This document shows positions 8,425-17,814 of a stretch of DNA of 57,115 nucleotides, one piece after another. This stretch comes from Burkholderiales bacterium PBB3 (lineage in GTDB: Bacteria > Pseudomonadota > Gammaproteobacteria > Burkholderiales > Burkholderiaceae_C). Location: the NCBI GenBank assembly GCA_002256115.1, contig NKIK01000067.1:1-57115 (forward strand). The letters are read 5' to 3'. How positions within the stretch are numbered: the stretch's first letter is position 1; every line of letters begins with the position of its first letter. The notes beneath the pieces are model-generated. The model made no database searches, was not told the origin of the DNA, and saw only the letters and a program-made list of their open reading frames with translations. A program made the translations under genes and the position numbers.

Positions 8425-8958
8425 ATGAAATACACCGCGCGACTCGTCGGGATTTTTCTGTGCTTTTCCCTGGGACCAGCGATTGCTGGCACACAAGCGT
8501 TAGGGTTTGAACTGGGTGTATCCACCATTGATCAGGTGCGAGTGGCGTTGCGCAAGCAAACCAATTTGACTGAACTGGGCACCAATAGGTATTCCAAAGG
8601 GCTCCAATTTAAGACTGATGGTGCCTCGTACGACATTGAGGGACTCATTGAAGTTAAGTATGTTTTCGACGAGCAAAAGAAGCTTGCTGGGATCCTGCTC
8701 AAAATGAAAAAGGCACGGTTTGACTCTGTAATGTCGATGCTGGCGGGTAAGTACAAAATTGCGAGGCAGGATCGCCCTTTTGTTGGGGATCAAAGTGTGC
8801 GTTTCAGCGCGCCAGACGCTGTCATCGAGCTGGACTCTCCACATATGAGCTTCGAAATGGACGTTAGTTATATCCACAATGACTTGTTGAAAGCATTTTC
8901 GGGGCAGTCTGCAGCTGAGGCGGAGGCCAAACGCAAGCGGGAAGCAGCGAAATTCTAG
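8425..8958 (+). CDS. hypothetical secreted protein
   Basis: A 177-residue protein with a Sec signal peptide (residues 1-21, ending at an AIAG site). A clear Shine-Dalgarno (AAAGGAG) lies 5 bases before the ATG. The mature part is a small alpha/beta protein (ELGVSTIDQVRVALRKQ, then IEGLIEVKYVFDEQKKLAGI) resembling periplasmic proteins of unknown function. It ends in a charged Ala/Glu/Lys helix. No catalytic motif is seen. The next gene starts 18 bases downstream and is probably co-transcribed. Confidence 0.65.
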   Translation: MKYTARLVGIFLCFSLGPAIAGTQALGFELGVSTIDQVRVALRKQTNLTELGTNRYSKGLQFKTDGASYDIEGLIEVKYVFDEQKKLAGILLKMKKARFDSVMSMLAGKYKIARQDRPFVGDQSVRFSAPDAVIELDSPHMSFEMDVSYIHNDLLKAFSGQSAAEAEAKRKREAAKF

Positions 8959-8976
8959 TCTCTGAGGGGTCTATAC

Positions 8977-9441
8977 ATGTTTGTTACTTTTGACCATTAC
9001 GCATGGCCGTTCTTGAACCCAATCTCGGAAGCCGGTGAGCGGACTTGGAAGTGCGCCGACATTCAATTTTTTGATCTCTGGTTCCTGCTTAGCTTTTATC
9101 AAACCCAAGATCATCGCGGAAAGTCACTTGAGATAGTTAGAACCATGTTCGTTTCGGACTGGAGAGATGTCCTTCCGATGCTGCAGCAGTCCGGCTCGTC
9201 GGTGTTTAGATTCAAATGCGTTCAGATCGTGACGCCCTCCAAAATGAACAGCTCGGGCGACTGGGAAATGGAACCGATTTCGAAGGTCTGGTCTGGGCGG
9301 GAGCCAACCGAAAAAGTAGGAGACATCTCGATATTCGAAACACGGTCGGGAAAGAAGTACGCTAGCAACCCTGGAAACACGCCAGTCGATAGACTGGTCA
9401 TTCAGTCGCTAGCATTCGATTTGTTGCCCGGCGGGGAATGA
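8977..9441 (+). CDS. hypothetical protein
   Basis: A 154-residue protein with no recognised domain. It has no signal peptide and is rich in aromatic residues (FDHYAWPFLNP, FFDLWFLLSFY). A GAGGGG Shine-Dalgarno lies just upstream of the ATG. It follows the secreted-protein gene by 18 bases and probably shares its transcript. Composition and length are consistent with a real small cytoplasmic protein, perhaps an immunity or accessory protein, but that is only a guess from context. Confidence 0.5.
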   Translation: MFVTFDHYAWPFLNPISEAGERTWKCADIQFFDLWFLLSFYQTQDHRGKSLEIVRTMFVSDWRDVLPMLQQSGSSVFRFKCVQIVTPSKMNSSGDWEMEPISKVWSGREPTEKVGDISIFETRSGKKYASNPGNTPVDRLVIQSLAFDLLPGGE

Positions 9442-9587
9442 ATGGCAGTGCCACTCTGATGTTGAAGTAGCCAGAGAAGGAGACAAGTGCCGTGCAAAAC
9501 TCCGAACGCGATAGTGGCCCGTGGATGAATCGATAGCTGTCAGGCCTTTGGGCCGACGTTGCAAGGCACTTGCCCAAGGGTAAATTG

Positions 9588-9824
9588 ATGTCAAAAGCCT
9601 CACTATTCCCCCAAAGTTCAATGATGCTCGAACATGACTTCGTTGAACTTTTGGCCAACAAAAATAGGGACCAATCCGTCGCAGCCGGCTCGCGCGGAGT
9701 GGTGGTCCACCTTCATAAGGGTGGCCAAGCCTGTGAGGTCGAGTTCTTGCGCGCCGATGGATCGACGATTTGTGTTCAAACGGTCACCGTCGATCAATTG
9801 AGGGTTATCAAAAGGAACAATTGA
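9588..9824 (+). CDS. DUF4926-like small protein
   Basis: About 78 residues starting MSKASLF, with AAGGG about 8 bases upstream. The core (HDFVELLANKNRDQSVAAGS, then a short beta-rich part containing CEVEFL and ending DQLRVI) resembles DUF4926, a small SH3-like beta-barrel family often found in toxin-antitoxin or immunity settings. The next gene begins 1 base after its stop, so the pair is almost certainly co-translated. The family assignment is from memory of its pattern and was not checked by search. Confidence 0.55.
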   Translation: MSKASLFPQSSMMLEHDFVELLANKNRDQSVAAGSRGVVVHLHKGGQACEVEFLRADGSTICVQTVTVDQLRVIKRNN

Positions 9825-9825
9825 T

Positions 9826-10065
9826 ATGCATCCAGACGACTTGAGCAGAAGCCAGCGTAGACACCATGAATCCCGACTGAAGAATGTTCGCAGCAGGTAT
9901 TGGTCCCGATCAAAACCAATGACGGACCGAGACCTTGGAGTTGTCAGCCGAACACCTCAGCGCTGTAGCTGTTGGATGTGTGGAAACCCGCGAAAGAATT
10001 TGAAAGAAAAGACTCTGCAAGTGCGAAGCGCCGACTCAATGTTCAAACGGACATCACAGTTTTAG
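9826..10065 (+). CDS. small conserved protein with CSCxMCGNPRK motif
   Basis: A 79-residue basic protein. The N-terminal half is rich in Arg, His and Ser. The middle has CSCWMCGNPRK, a four-cysteine-type knuckle I recognise from a widespread uncharacterised small-protein family (CSC-x-MCGNPR). It starts right after the upstream stop, with AAAGGA in the end of the previous gene as its ribosome binding site. The motif suggests zinc or nucleic-acid binding. No function is known to me. Confidence 0.55.
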   Translation: MHPDDLSRSQRRHHESRLKNVRSRYWSRSKPMTDRDLGVVSRTPQRCSCWMCGNPRKNLKEKTLQVRSADSMFKRTSQF

Positions 10066-10336
10066 TGATCTCTCAAAAAAGTGCGGCGAACTTTGCCGGT
10101 ACGCCCGATAGCAAACGACTTGTTGGACGAAGTCGAATTTCGTTGTCGTAACGGTCATGAACCAAGGGCGCAGCATTGCTATTGGGTGTGCGTTCTCAAG
10201 TTTCAATGGTGTGCAATTTGCCTGCCATGAGTTTTCAATGTTAACTATGGCTGGGCAATTGTCTAAATGAACTGGCCGACGTTCAGGAAGTTAACCGCGA
10301 TGATCAATCTCCACATATTGGAATGGATAGTCACCC
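10066..10336. other. intergenic region without recognised features
   Basis: About 270 bases between the small CSC-motif gene and the IS-disrupted gene. I see no convincing open frame, terminator or repeat. The promoter of the disrupted gene presumably lies in its last 100 bases. Confidence 0.4.
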
Positions 10337-10598
10337 ATGCAATTGTTTGAACTGACCCTCTCCAAAGGCCCAAAGCTGGTCTACCAGCATTCCGATCGCG
10401 GCGGCGACCCCCTAGATGTCACCGACCGGTCCGCCGAATACCTGTTCCGCTCCATCTACCTGGAAGACAACGTGACTTTGGGGGATGTCCTGCAGCTCTT
10501 GGACAACCCGGTCATGCGAACGGTATTCCGGCACGAGTATGCCAATGAACTCTTGGAAGAGGCCAGCCTGGGGCCTGTGGAGAAAGATGAGCCGGCAC

Positions 10599-11927
10599 CA
10601 GTAGTGTCCCAACGTTGTCACGTCGAAACGTCGTAAGTTAATGATTTACTTGCTGAATTTGGTGTTTCAGTCTGGTCTCGATTTGAACGTCGAAAGTCAG
10701 ACTTTGGGGATTTGGGCGGAAATCCGCAAAAATCCCCATGCACCAAGGCAAGCTCGTATTTGCACAACTCATGCTGCATCTGCCGCTGAGCACGTTTCGC
10801 CGCTGTGTGGCCGATCACCGAGGGGAACACAAGGTCAAAGACTTCTCGTGCCTGGACCAGTTCTTCGCCATGGCGTTCGCCCAGTTGACCAATCGAGAGT
10901 CTTTGCGCGACATCGAAGTCAACTTGCGCGCCCAAGCCAGACGGCTCTACCACATGGGGTTTCTTTGCTCCACGATTTCGCGCAACACGCTGGCCAATGC
11001 GAATGCCACACGTCCGTGGCAGATCTACGCCGACTTCGCCCAGCACCTGATTGGCATTGCTCGACCGCTGTATGCCAAGGAGCCGTTTGGTGTGGAACTC
11101 GACGCAGCGGTTTACGCCTTCGACGCCAGCACCATCGATCTGTGCCTGTCGGTGTTTGCCTGGGCACCGTTTCGCTCGACCAAGGCGGCCATCAAGCTGC
11201 ATACCTTGCTCGATTTGAGAGGGAATATCCCCAGCTTCATTCACATCACCGATGGCAAGACCCACGAGGTCAACGTCATGGACGATTTGGTGCTGGAGCC
11301 GGGAGCCTTCTACCTGATGGATCGGGGCTATCTGGACTTTGCCCGGCTGTTCGTCATTCACGAAGCCAAGGCTTTCTTTGTGACCCGCTCCAAGAGCAAC
11401 ACCAAGTTCAAGCGGCGCTACTCGCATCCGGTGGATCGGGTTGGTACTGCGGTACTGTGCGACCAGACTGGCATCCTGTCGGGGCACCTTGCGGGCAAGG
11501 ACTACCCCACGACACTGCGCCGGGTGGTGGTCAAGGACGATGCCGGAAAACGTGTGATCTTTCTGACCAACAACTTCACGCTCAAGCCGGAGTTGATTGC
11601 AGGCTTGTACCGACAGCGCTGGCAGGTGGAGTTGTTCTTCAAATGGATCAAGCAGCACTTGCGCATCAAGGTGTTCTTCGGCACCAGCGAGAACGCGGTG
11701 AAGACGCAGATCTGGATTGCCATATCGACCTACCTGCTGATCGCCATTGCGAAGAAACGTTTGCATCTGGATCATCACAGTCTGTATGAAATCCTACAAA
11801 TCCTGAGTCTGTCCATGTTTGAAACAATCCCTATAAATCAACTACTTACGCCAGCCTCAAAAAATTCAGACGCGGATTTCGATTCAAATCAGCTCGCTCT
11901 CCTCTGAAGAACGTTGGGACACTACTG
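10599..11927 (+). mobile_element. IS4-family insertion sequence, 1329 bp, complete
   Basis: The left end CAGTAGTGTCCCAACGTT (10599-10616) and the right end (11910-11927) are 18-bp perfect inverted repeats. They are flanked by an exact 9-bp direct repeat AGCCGGCAC (10590-10598 and 11928-11936). The element carries one transposase gene. Intact ends, an intact transposase and an undegraded target duplication all point to a recent insertion that may still be mobile. Confidence 0.95.
10738..11907 (+). CDS. IS4-family transposase
   Basis: A 389-residue DDE transposase. The first Asp lies in AFDASTID near residue 130, the second in LMDRGYLDF near residue 200, and the Glu in the YREK signature YRQRWQVELFFKWIKQHL near residue 300. 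It has the N-terminal FRRCV…F segment common to the IS4 ISPepr1-like group. The stop lies 2 bases before the right terminal repeat, as usual in compact IS elements. Long open frames on the other strand and phases are shadows of this GC-rich gene. Confidence 0.92.
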   Translation: MHQGKLVFAQLMLHLPLSTFRRCVADHRGEHKVKDFSCLDQFFAMAFAQLTNRESLRDIEVNLRAQARRLYHMGFLCSTISRNTLANANATRPWQIYADFAQHLIGIARPLYAKEPFGVELDAAVYAFDASTIDLCLSVFAWAPFRSTKAAIKLHTLLDLRGNIPSFIHITDGKTHEVNVMDDLVLEPGAFYLMDRGYLDFARLFVIHEAKAFFVTRSKSNTKFKRRYSHPVDRVGTAVLCDQTGILSGHLAGKDYPTTLRRVVVKDDAGKRVIFLTNNFTLKPELIAGLYRQRWQVELFFKWIKQHLRIKVFFGTSENAVKTQIWIAISTYLLIAIAKKRLHLDHHSLYEILQILSLSMFETIPINQLLTPASKNSDADFDSNQLALL

Positions 11928-13078
11928 AGCCGGCACATGAAAAGCTGGAGTACATCGAACTGAATCAAATTTGGAACTTGGATAGCGCCACCAAGGAGTT
12001 CACTTCCGTCGGTGACTTTGATGTCACCGGAAAAGGCCACTTGTTGACCGAGGACGTCGAAGATGGTGGGTCGGTGTTGTACAAGGCGGGAGAGCGCATC
12101 ACCTGGGGTATCTCCATGACCTCGGTGCGAGAATTGCTCAAGGTTCCTGTCCGCGTGCAAAGTGAGGTTCAGATCTTTGAGGAAGATCCGTTTGCCAAGC
12201 GCTTTGGCCACGCTATTCAATGTGGCGTTAACCATCAGATTACGCTCGGCACTTTGATTCAATCGCTGCTGTGGGAATTGTCCTGGCACGGAACTCGTGT
12301 AGAACGTGATGCCCGCAAGGCAAAACTTCTGCAAAGCCTAGCTGATTTTCATGAGGGTAGGGAAGGGACTGTCCCTTACACCTGGGGTACATTCGGTCGC
12401 CTGCCAACGTCCGAGGCCTATCCAAGGTTCTTTGAAGATGTTTCCAATCTCGATATCGAGGCCATTGAACGTGCAATTGACGAGCTCGACGATGGTGAAG
12501 GCGCCCAAGCTGGCTTGGATCAGATATTTGCCGGCACACTTCAATTGAAGGCGGAATATGCCGCGCTGACCGGGCGTGGGCTGCGGGTAGCCATAGACGA
12601 AGCTCGAAATCCAAAGGATGAGCCATCCCAACTTCTGGATCAGTACGACGCCAGCTCGGCCTATGCTGAAGAGGACAAAGTCTGGGACAACATGGCACCG
12701 GTCGGTCGGGAATTCGGTAGTCCAGACTATGAGCGCTTGATGGAAGAGGACGCCAAGGCATTTAAGGCCAACCTTGCTTATCTGATCGACGAGTGCAAAC
12801 GTCAAGCATCCGCTAAGGAGGTAGCAGTTTCGGACGATGAACTCACCGCGACCCTCAATGTACAGGCTGCACTCATGGAACTCGGACAGGATGTCACTGC
12901 GGGCGTCGCAGCGACTGTTCGGAGGCACTATTCAAGCTCATTGGCTGCGTCCTGGATGTCGGGTGCTGAAACGGTCCATTTCGCAAGAAAAGCCCTGTTT
13001 ATGTACTGCAGTGGCGAGCCCAAGGAATGGGGTAGTTTCTTGGAATCAAGGGCTCGCTCAAACCAGCCAGGCGTTTAG

Positions 13079-13686
13079 GCAGGCAGCGCAAGAGAGGGAC
13101 TTTCGAATGAATCGGCAAGATCAACATCGGGATAGGACACACAAGTGAGCGATCGTCCTGCGAAAGGACCTGAGCAAGTGTAAAGGCAAGATGATCGCCC
13201 AGGGGGGGACCCACGCGCGCATGGTGCTGTCATCGGTACCCCCTGCCGGCTGCTGTCGTGCAAACCACTGGGTGTCACTTGCACGCGAAAAGCGTATGGC
13301 AAATGGTGACTTGGTCTAGACGTGCAGATGGCCGGAAAGGAAAGGCTTACGTTACTTTTCCTGCAAGTCCCTTTGAGAGAGGGGACGTCTTTGAAAGCAA
13401 AGAGGCAGACTGCTAGTGGTAGGGCAGCTGGCACCCTGGCAATCGGTGTAGTCTGGACTAAATTGGTCCATGCTTGCCCGGTTGAGTGATACCAAAAACT
13501 GCAGCTGCGTGATGAAGGAAGAGCACAGATTTGCTATCCACTGCGCCTGACTTCCCGGCAAGCGCAGGTTTGGGTCATCTGACGGCGATTGGTTGGAGCG
13601 AGTAATCGACTCGATCAGATATCTCGCCAACGTGAGAATAAATTTGCAACTCCGGACGGACCAACCCCAAGGTGATGGGTTTTGAC
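13079..13686. other. non-coding stretch with partial duplicate of 24.2-24.5 kb
   Basis: No convincing gene. From about 13143 to 13205, and again from about 13484, the sequence matches 24246-24530. Between these matches lies about 280 bases absent from the other copy (roughly 13206-13483), ending near GGTTGAGTGATACC. The inserted piece has no long open frame and no obvious IS ends. Confidence 0.5.
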
Positions 13687-13832
13687 TCAAATGTCCCGGG
13701 TTTGCGGCGCGAGATGGGGCCGAGAATACTTGTCTTTGCGCTTGTTGGCGCGGTTTTCCGCGCGCAGCTTTTGGGTGCCTTTACCGATCTTGAATGCGGC
13801 GAACAAAGCCAACGCAATACCGACGATAAGAA
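13143..13832. repeat. duplicated segment, copy 1
   Basis: Homologous to 24246-24662 at clearly high but imperfect identity, with a 280-base extra piece inside this copy. It contains most of a small membrane-protein gene (13687-13869), intact here and truncated in the other copy. The match ends at ACGATAAGAAC, just inside the 5' part of that gene. Confidence 0.8.
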
Positions 13833-13869
13833 CAACATTCACGACTGTCAAAAGTGGATCTGAAAACAT
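13687..13869 (-). CDS. small single-span membrane protein
   Basis: A 60-residue protein with one hydrophobic segment (VVNVVLIVGIALALFAAFKI, residues about 9-28). A short linker and a strongly basic C-terminal tail rich in Arg and Lys follow. A strong Shine-Dalgarno (TAGGAGAG) lies 6-8 bases upstream of the ATG, supporting a real gene. A partial copy lacking its N-terminus lies at 24517-24662. The topology is probably N-out/C-in by the positive-inside rule. Function unknown. Confidence 0.65.
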   Translation of the reverse strand: MFSDPLLTVVNVVLIVGIALALFAAFKIGKGTQKLRAENRANKRKDKYSRPHLAPQTRDI

Positions 13870-13905
13870 GCGCTTCTCTCCTACAACTATTTGGCAAAGT
13901 CTCGG

Positions 13906-14160
13906 TCAAGGGATGTCTCGGCAACCGCAACTCGCGATGAAAACTTTCTGATCGTGGCATCTCCCCATGATGTCTTGTTTCCAGCGGTTTGCAAGCTCTT
14001 TTATGCGGTCAACAAGTGGGCTACCAACCGGTGCGTCGAAAGACGCCTTGGACCCTGTACACCATCTAAATGGAATAGTGGCACCCGGTGGTGGTACCAG
14101 TTCTTGAAGTGTGAGCTCACGTGGATAGCGCGAATCGCCACAGCTGCTCTCTCTGGACAA
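13906..14160 (-). CDS. possible small hypothetical protein
   Basis: An 84-codon frame starting with TTG. The C-terminal half (PLVDRIKELANRWKQDIMGR) reads as a plausible amphipathic helix, and the middle (YPRELTLQELVPPPGATI) also looks protein-like. There is no clear ribosome binding site, and I recognise no family. It may be a genuine small gene or the remnant of one. It lies upstream of the membrane-protein gene on the same strand, 36 bases away. Confidence 0.35.
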   Translation of the reverse strand: MSRESSCGDSRYPRELTLQELVPPPGATIPFRWCTGSKASFDAPVGSPLVDRIKELANRWKQDIMGRCHDQKVFIASCGCRDIP

Positions 14161-14344
14161 TCAAGTAATAGGTGCGGTTTGGAAACGGGCTACTGGCCAG
14201 TTTAGAGCACGGCGTTACCAAGTTCTTTTCAAGCCAGAGTTGTTGGTGCCAATTGAAGCTTGACAATGCCGATTGAATTTTGACCACGAACAGTTTTGCG
14301 TCGCCCCCCCAAAGACCAGCATGAAAGTTGTGTCAACACCGTCG

Positions 14345-16624
14345 TCATTCCGCCATTGCTTCTGCGCGATTCACTGCACATATCAATTCACTTGGCGTCC
14401 AGACCAGCGACAGCCTCGGTTCTCCGACCGCCATTTCAGCCAGTTCATCCAATGTCTGAACGTCACGCGGAGAATGTGGCCCCCCCATTGGATGGCTGTG
14501 CCAAGTTCCGAGGTACCCAAGGTAGCCGACTGAATCCACGTTTGATTCGCGGCACGCTCTACGTAATCCCTCAATTCCAAGCACAAATCGAGCCGATTCT
14601 CTGACGCTATCAGGTGGTGCTGGGACGAGATCCGCAATCACAATGGTCTTATTGAACGCGTTGACCTTGCCAAGCAACACTCCGCCTGTCTCCTTCTCTC
14701 CCCAATGCACCGATTCAGCCGAAATGGTACGCGCGACTGTTGCTGCGACGCGAATTTTCCATCCAAGCTCGCCGGTGGAGTCAAGAACCGTTGGAGCATC
14801 GAGCTCCATCACGTCCCATTGGGAAGAAATCGAATCCTTTTCGCTATATCCAACCGCGAGACAACCTGAAGAGGGCAAGTCATGGGCAAGCCATTGTTCT
14901 ACCTGCATTGCGATCTGAGCAGCATTGCGAGAAACCACAGAGTCCGGCATGACCATCGTCAACGAGCGGCAGTTGTCGCCGACGAATACCTCTCTGCCCG
15001 CCCTATCTCCAGCAGCAATTGCTTCTCTAAGCGTTTTGTTGGCGCGACACATCGCAAATAGAGCAGCCTCCAGATCATCTATCCGGGGCTTACGAGTGGG
15101 CCCCTCCAGCATCAAGACAGATGCTCGCCCTTTGCCGTACAACATTCCCCTAGCGAGCCGGGGTCCATTCGTATCAAAGGCCGACGATAAAACTGCCGCC
15201 TGCGCCACACTCATGGATGCAGTCGTATCGAGCACCAGCGCGGAATCCTTGGCCAACTCCGTAAACACTGCCGCCCCTTCGGGGGTCGAAAGAAGCGTGA
15301 CTATGTCGTCGCTACTTGCATTTGTTGTATGAAGATGCCCCATGGCCTCAAAGGATTCCTTCATGCGACCAGCCTTTTCAGCATGTGTTGTGTTTTGGGG
15401 CAGAAGCAAGGCATGGCGTGCCGTGTTGTGTGGCGAAAAGAGCTGGTTGTCGACGAAGTTGCAATAGCCAAACCCTGCCCTCCCAAGGTGAAAGGCCACT
15501 TTAGACCCCAGGCTGCCGCATCCCAGGAAGGTGACGCGTTGTTCAATGGCCTCAAGCGGGGTACCCGAAGTCTTCGCCAAAAGCTTTGCAGACAGTTGAT
15601 GCACATGGTAGGCCGAACCTACAGCGGCGTCGGAAATATTCCCCGCATTGCTCTTGTCGACCTTCAGATGCAACAAGTACGGCATGAATTCAACCTTCCG
15701 CCCCATCGCGCCGATCAGTGGCACTGGGCGGTGCACCGCGAGGATCACGGCAAGACGAAAATCGCCCCAATCTGCTTGGGTCACAAACCGTGACTGGTTG
15801 AACGCAGATTCAATCTTGTCGCGCAGTAAATTCGCGTTGATGCCTAGTTTTGCGGCCTGCGTCAGCAAAGTCGCGAAATCGACGACTGTGTCAGGGTGGT
15901 ATTGGTCATTAACTACGGACTGATCGCCATTCCAAGGTGCTTGCACAAATAGAGCCGATGTCAGACCCGACTGGATTCGCTGACCGACTGTGCTCTCAAA
16001 ATATGCAATTGCCGAACTGGCTTGCGCCACGTCCGCGTTAAAAAATCTGTCCGCCTTGGATGAAGCGAATCGCGTGGATGCAAACAAGATGCTACCGTCT
16101 GTAGGCAGTTTGTCCACCGCAAGCTCAGCATCAAATTGAACGACACCGACGCAGTCATCGTGCCGCATTGGCTCCCAGCCTTGGGAAAGATCGAGGAGCT
16201 GGCCAGAGGCTGCTTTTGCAAGCCAATCGCAGGTCTGTTCGATGACTCCTGTCAGCCCATCCTGATGGAATAGCTCATCAATCGTGCCCTCGGAAATACA
16301 TGGAGATACGTGCTGACCCGGCCGGTGGACATTGATGTGCGCCATGTTCAGCGGGAAGTCCACCCTTAGGCGCGGTTGCGGCGAAGACAGTGGAAAGTCC
16401 GGCCTGAACACCAAGATCAGTGGCTCTACAGCCTTCACCCGAGTGGCAGAAATGCCCTGGACGGCCGCGCGACTGGGCAGCTGAACCGGCACGTCAACGC
16501 TGATCAAGTAACTGCCGTTGTCCAGCCGAATAGGATCCTGCACAGCCCGCAAAGCGGGGTGACGCCTGAGTTGTGCAAGGGCCTCGACAAGGGCTATTGG
16601 CAGTGACGTGGCCAAAGTGCTCAT
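14345..16624 (-). CDS. E2-E1-JAB triple-fusion ubiquitin-like conjugation protein
   Basis: A 759-residue three-module protein. Residues 1-145 resemble an E2 conjugating fold with a candidate catalytic Cys109 in HVSPCISEG. A central ThiF/E1 domain has the nucleotide-binding loop VTFLGCGSLGSK near residue 370 and a candidate catalytic Cys in GDNCRS. The C-terminus is a JAB/JAMM isopeptidase with all zinc ligands: Glu in EKETGGVLLG, then HSHP (709-712) and SPRD. Such fusions with metallo-beta-lactamase partners are known from comparative genomics of prokaryotic ubiquitin-like systems, and separate versions (Cap2/Cap3) work in type II CBASS. Its start overlaps the upstream gene's stop by ATGA. 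No ubiquitin-like modifier gene is visible nearby. Confidence 0.85.
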   Translation of the reverse strand: MSTLATSLPIALVEALAQLRRHPALRAVQDPIRLDNGSYLISVDVPVQLPSRAAVQGISATRVKAVEPLILVFRPDFPLSSPQPRLRVDFPLNMAHINVHRPGQHVSPCISEGTIDELFHQDGLTGVIEQTCDWLAKAASGQLLDLSQGWEPMRHDDCVGVVQFDAELAVDKLPTDGSILFASTRFASSKADRFFNADVAQASSAIAYFESTVGQRIQSGLTSALFVQAPWNGDQSVVNDQYHPDTVVDFATLLTQAAKLGINANLLRDKIESAFNQSRFVTQADWGDFRLAVILAVHRPVPLIGAMGRKVEFMPYLLHLKVDKSNAGNISDAAVGSAYHVHQLSAKLLAKTSGTPLEAIEQRVTFLGCGSLGSKVAFHLGRAGFGYCNFVDNQLFSPHNTARHALLLPQNTTHAEKAGRMKESFEAMGHLHTTNASSDDIVTLLSTPEGAAVFTELAKDSALVLDTTASMSVAQAAVLSSAFDTNGPRLARGMLYGKGRASVLMLEGPTRKPRIDDLEAALFAMCRANKTLREAIAAGDRAGREVFVGDNCRSLTMVMPDSVVSRNAAQIAMQVEQWLAHDLPSSGCLAVGYSEKDSISSQWDVMELDAPTVLDSTGELGWKIRVAATVARTISAESVHWGEKETGGVLLGKVNAFNKTIVIADLVPAPPDSVRESARFVLGIEGLRRACRESNVDSVGYLGYLGTWHSHPMGGPHSPRDVQTLDELAEMAVGEPRLSLVWTPSELICAVNRAEAMAE

Positions 16625-17814
16625 CCGTGTGGTTTGACCGCACTGGTACTAGAACCAAGGCCCGCAGCAAGGAGGGGGCCTAATTTTTTTCCAGGAGGCT
16701 GCAGGCCCCATGCGGTCACTGTAAACGTCAACGGCTCCGGGCTCGACTCGTTAGGGAATTCACCGGTGCAATAGAACCTCCCGTCAACATCGTCCACGAT
16801 TGCAACGTATTCAGTCTTTGCCCGAATGCACGGCGGATCTTTGTCATCGTCTTTGATAGGCTTGCTGCTGGCCACAATAGATGCACCAGCCCGGGCCACA
16901 GACAGCGCTTTGCGGGCATCCGCGCTAACCTTCACCTTCTCGCGCAGGCTAGACCAGCTGTCATGGGACAAAGAGTGCCAAGAACAATGGTGCGGCGCCT
17001 GCAGCAAGTCGTATTGCAGGTTAGCTGTGTTGTTTTTGTAGCGCGACCACAGGCGCTCCCAAATCACCACCTCTGCGTCGCCAGCTGTCAGGAATTTGCA
17101 GCCATCAGGCTGCCACTGGTCAGCGGCAACCTTGATGTTCAGGATGACGCTTGAGTGATTCTTACCAAGCAATTCATCTTCTTCTTCGCCGTCGGTGGCC
17201 AGCAGTGGGGCCAGCAGTGTCGCGGAAAAGAACTTGCTGTCAGTGCCATTGATTCGGTTGAAGGTGGCGTCAACTTTCACCAGGATAGGGCCGAGCTTGT
17301 CAGTTTTCCCGTTCTGATCCTCTCCCATGACCTGAATGCGATCACCCTCTGCCACTCCCAAAAAATTCTTGTCTATGTTGACCTGAACACGGCGCTTAGC
17401 TTCCTTGTTGAAGGCCTTGGCGTCGGAGCCGAGTACGTGATTTTTGGATGCACGGCGGTATACCAAGGGCGACGACCAAATCTCACAGATCACGATCTTT
17501 TTCTCGGCGTCGGGCTTCTTGTCATCGGCGTAGTCCGACAACGGCCCCAAGTGAAAGTGCTTTTCCAGACCGCGGATGTGGTCACAATCGGGATGGCTCA
17601 AAAGGAAGGCATCGACATAGGGACGACCCCTGACATCCCGCTTCAGCCGAGACCTCAGGTCTTTGGCCACATCACGGGTGGTCGTATTAGGATCATCCGC
17701 ATCGGCGCGAATGTTGATGTCGATTATCAACGTGGTGCCTGCGGTATCGGCCAGTTGGACCAAGGTCATGTCACCGCAGTCCACCGGAAAGAAGGTTATC
17801 GTCGCTGCTGCCAT
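16621..17814 (-). CDS. metallo-beta-lactamase-fold hydrolase, partner of the E2-E1-JAB protein
   Basis: A 397-residue MBL-fold protein of the ComEC/Rec2-like type. The N-terminus FFPVDCGDMTLVQL leads to the metal motif LSHPDCDHIRG (residues about 73-83). A later QAPHHCSWHSLS motif supplies another His cluster. The first His of the classical HxHxDH is replaced by Ser, as in several nucleic-acid- or nucleotide-processing members. It is the first gene of a two-gene operon, ending in an ATGA overlap with the E2-E1-JAB gene, and faces the WYL regulator across an 80-base promoter region. The substrate is unknown. A role in defence is inferred from the partner. Confidence 0.8.
   Translation of the reverse strand: MAAATITFFPVDCGDMTLVQLADTAGTTLIIDINIRADADDPNTTTRDVAKDLRSRLKRDVRGRPYVDAFLLSHPDCDHIRGLEKHFHLGPLSDYADDKKPDAEKKIVICEIWSSPLVYRRASKNHVLGSDAKAFNKEAKRRVQVNIDKNFLGVAEGDRIQVMGEDQNGKTDKLGPILVKVDATFNRINGTDSKFFSATLLAPLLATDGEEEDELLGKNHSSVILNIKVAADQWQPDGCKFLTAGDAEVVIWERLWSRYKNNTANLQYDLLQAPHHCSWHSLSHDSWSSLREKVKVSADARKALSVARAGASIVASSKPIKDDDKDPPCIRAKTEYVAIVDDVDGRFYCTGEFPNESSPEPLTFTVTAWGLQPPGKKLGPLLAAGLGSSTSAVKPHG

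Larger units (their letters stand above)
10337..13078 (+). pseudogene. hypothetical gene interrupted by an IS4-family element
   Basis: The coding parts are 10337-10598 and 11937-13078. Removing the IS and one copy of the 9-bp target duplication joins them in frame (…DEPAHEKLEYI…) into one 467-residue protein. As it stands, the left part gives 87 native residues plus a few IS-derived ones. The right part could restart around 11978. The protein is acidic and helical with no domain I recognise (for example DVTGKGHLLTEDVEDGGSV near residue 125). No stop or frameshift is seen in either part, so the insertion is recent. Function unknown. Confidence 0.85.

Noticed and set aside
10618..11789. Long open frames of about 380 codons on both strands inside the IS4-family element
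   Set aside because: They overlap the transposase gene in other phases. Their composition is that of codon-shadow frames in GC-rich coding DNA.
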